DNA of 6,931 nucleotides, taken from Bacteroidota bacterium. Its GTDB lineage: Bacteria > Bacteroidota > Bacteroidia > Chitinophagales > Chitinophagaceae. Below are positions 5,985 to 6,931 of this stretch, piece after piece. Position 1 is the stretch's first letter. The number at the start of each line of letters is the position of its first letter. Below the pieces are notes generated by a model. It was not told where the DNA came from, did no database searches, and was given only the letters and a program-made list of their open reading frames with translations. The stretch lies in contig JAFDXS010000126.1 of the NCBI GenBank assembly GCA_018267795.1, forward strand, positions 1-6,931, given 5' to 3'. The position numbers and the translations under genes are program-made.

Positions 5985-6931
5985 ATGAAAAAACAATTTT
6001 ACCTGCTCATTGCGGTTATCCTTTTATCTATTACAGCAAAGGCCGGTCCCGGCGATACTACCTGGGTACAGGCACAGAATATTGTACAGTTCACTCACCC
6101 GGGTCAATACGATACGACGGTTGTATTCCCCAACCTTGGAACAAATCCGTACCGAAAGGTGCTCATGATCTTTACCCTTGGTGAATACAACTGCCCTTCA
6201 GGCTCTACATATTGTCATCAGTGGGACTATACAGTACAAAACTATTTGATGACGAAAGGTGGTGATACTATAGAGCTCAGCAGGTTTATTACCCCATACT
6301 CTGGCACCAGCTCAAGATTCCCTGCTACCTGGCAGTACCATTACATATTTGATGTAACCGATTTTTATCCATTACTCAAGGATACTGCAGGCATAAGAAT
6401 TAATTATGAGGGCTATTCTTATGGCTTTACAGGCGATATCAAATTTGCTTTCATCGAGGGTACTCCAGATAGAAATGTTACTGGCATACAAAAAATATAT
6501 GATGGCTATTTTGGCTATGGCAGCACTACCGACCCAATAAATAATCATTTACCTAAGGTTAAGCTTAATATTCCCACTGGCACCCAGAGTGCAGACATGC
6601 GTTTCATTGTCTCAGGCCATGGCAGCGATGCTAATGGTTGCTGCGAATTTATGTCTCATTATTACGATGTTTATCTGAACGGTACTGGCGTAGCTCATAA
6701 AGATATTTGGCGCGCAGACTGTGGTATGAATGAAATATATCCACAAACTGGTACCTGGATATATGAACGAGCTAATTGGTGCCCGGGAAATATTGTAGTG
6801 CCTATTTACCATAATTTGCCCGGCGTTATTTCCGGCGGCACAGATAGCTTGCAGATAAAATACGAAGACTATACCGTGGCTTCACCATCAGGTGGCTACG
6901 CTACACAGGCAGCAGTTTTTTATCATGCAGG
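5985..6931 (+). CDS. Secreted peptide-N-glycosidase F-like protein, C-terminus cut by window edge
   Basis: My translation runs open for 315 codons from the ATG at 5985 to the window edge. Residues 1-20 are a signal peptide (KK, hydrophobic core, cleavage after AKA), so the protein is exported. The remainder resembles both domains of Elizabethkingia PNGase F, which cleaves N-glycans from asparagine. Matching segments are CHQWDY (77-82), RFITPY (100-105), DVTDF (123-127), INYEG (139-143), EGTPD (158-162), GCCEF (218-222) and the ANWCPG region (263-268). The PNGase F catalytic residues Asp60, Glu118 and Glu206 correspond to Asp81, Glu142 and Glu221. The disulfide C231-C252 corresponds to C246-C266, and C51-C56 to C70-C77 with a longer loop. 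C208 is replaced by Met. A C-terminal sorting domain (type IX secretion) is common in such proteins, but that part lies outside the window. Family membership is well supported; activity is inference. Confidence 0.85.
   Translation, partial: MKKQFYLLIAVILLSITAKAGPGDTTWVQAQNIVQFTHPGQYDTTVVFPNLGTNPYRKVLMIFTLGEYNCPSGSTYCHQWDYTVQNYLMTKGGDTIELSRFITPYSGTSSRFPATWQYHYIFDVTDFYPLLKDTAGIRINYEGYSYGFTGDIKFAFIEGTPDRNVTGIQKIYDGYFGYGSTTDPINNHLPKVKLNIPTGTQSADMRFIVSGHGSDANGCCEFMSHYYDVYLNGTGVAHKDIWRADCGMNEIYPQTGTWIYERANWCPGNIVVPIYHNLPGVISGGTDSLQIKYEDYTVASPSGGYATQAAVFYHA

Noticed and set aside
5924..6184. Plus-strand open frame of 86 codons overlapping the start of the PNGase F-like gene
   Set aside because: It is out of frame with the clear signal peptide and PNGase F-like motifs starting at 5985, and it spans the proposed promoter.
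6612..6812. Minus-strand open frame inside the PNGase F-like gene
   Set aside because: It is antisense to the conserved catalytic-Glu region; no motif or promoter supports it.

Overview
The window looks like ordinary chromosomal DNA from a member of the Bacteroidota, most likely a Chitinophagales/Chitinophagaceae-type bacterium. The evidence is threefold. The start codons have A/T-rich leaders with no Shine-Dalgarno sequence. Several intergenic regions carry the Bacteroidota -7 promoter element TAnnTTTG. Three proteins are of types typical of the phylum: a LuxC-type acyl-CoA reductase beside a two-cluster ferredoxin, a DUF6438-like secreted protein, and a PNGase F-related secreted protein. 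The genus cannot be fixed from the sequence alone.

Layout from left to right. (1) Positions 1-942, minus strand: a LuxC-type acyl-CoA reductase whose C-terminal end runs off the left edge. A 64-bp divergent region follows, holding a -7 element inside an 8-bp inverted repeat. Then comes a plus-strand 2[4Fe-4S] ferredoxin (1007-1354). (2) A strong bidirectional hairpin terminator (1376-1407) separates the ferredoxin from a convergent minus-strand gene for a small exported DUF6438-like protein (1408-1896). (3) dprA (1968-3083, plus) diverges from that gene across 71 bp and meets rimO tail to tail with only 3 bp between the stop codons. (4) On the minus strand der (4442-5761) lies 47 bp upstream of rimO (3087-4394). 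The two probably form a transcription unit concerned with ribosome maturation. (5) A 223-bp divergent AT-rich region (5762-5984) carries promoter-like elements for der and for a plus-strand secreted PNGase F-like gene, which runs off the right edge (5985-6931).

The housekeeping genes work in recognisable processes: Der in 50S subunit assembly, RimO in methylthiolation of ribosomal protein S12, and DprA in handling incoming single-stranded DNA. The less ordinary parts are the divergent acyl-CoA reductase/ferredoxin pair with an operator-like palindrome, and the truncated PNGase F-like protein. The latter keeps all three residues that match the known PNGase F catalytic positions but has altered cysteine positions.

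I found no tRNA, rRNA, CRISPR array, insertion sequence, attachment site, defence system or frameshifted gene. No intergenic stretch exceeds 300 bp. I do not see a convincing new multi-gene system here.
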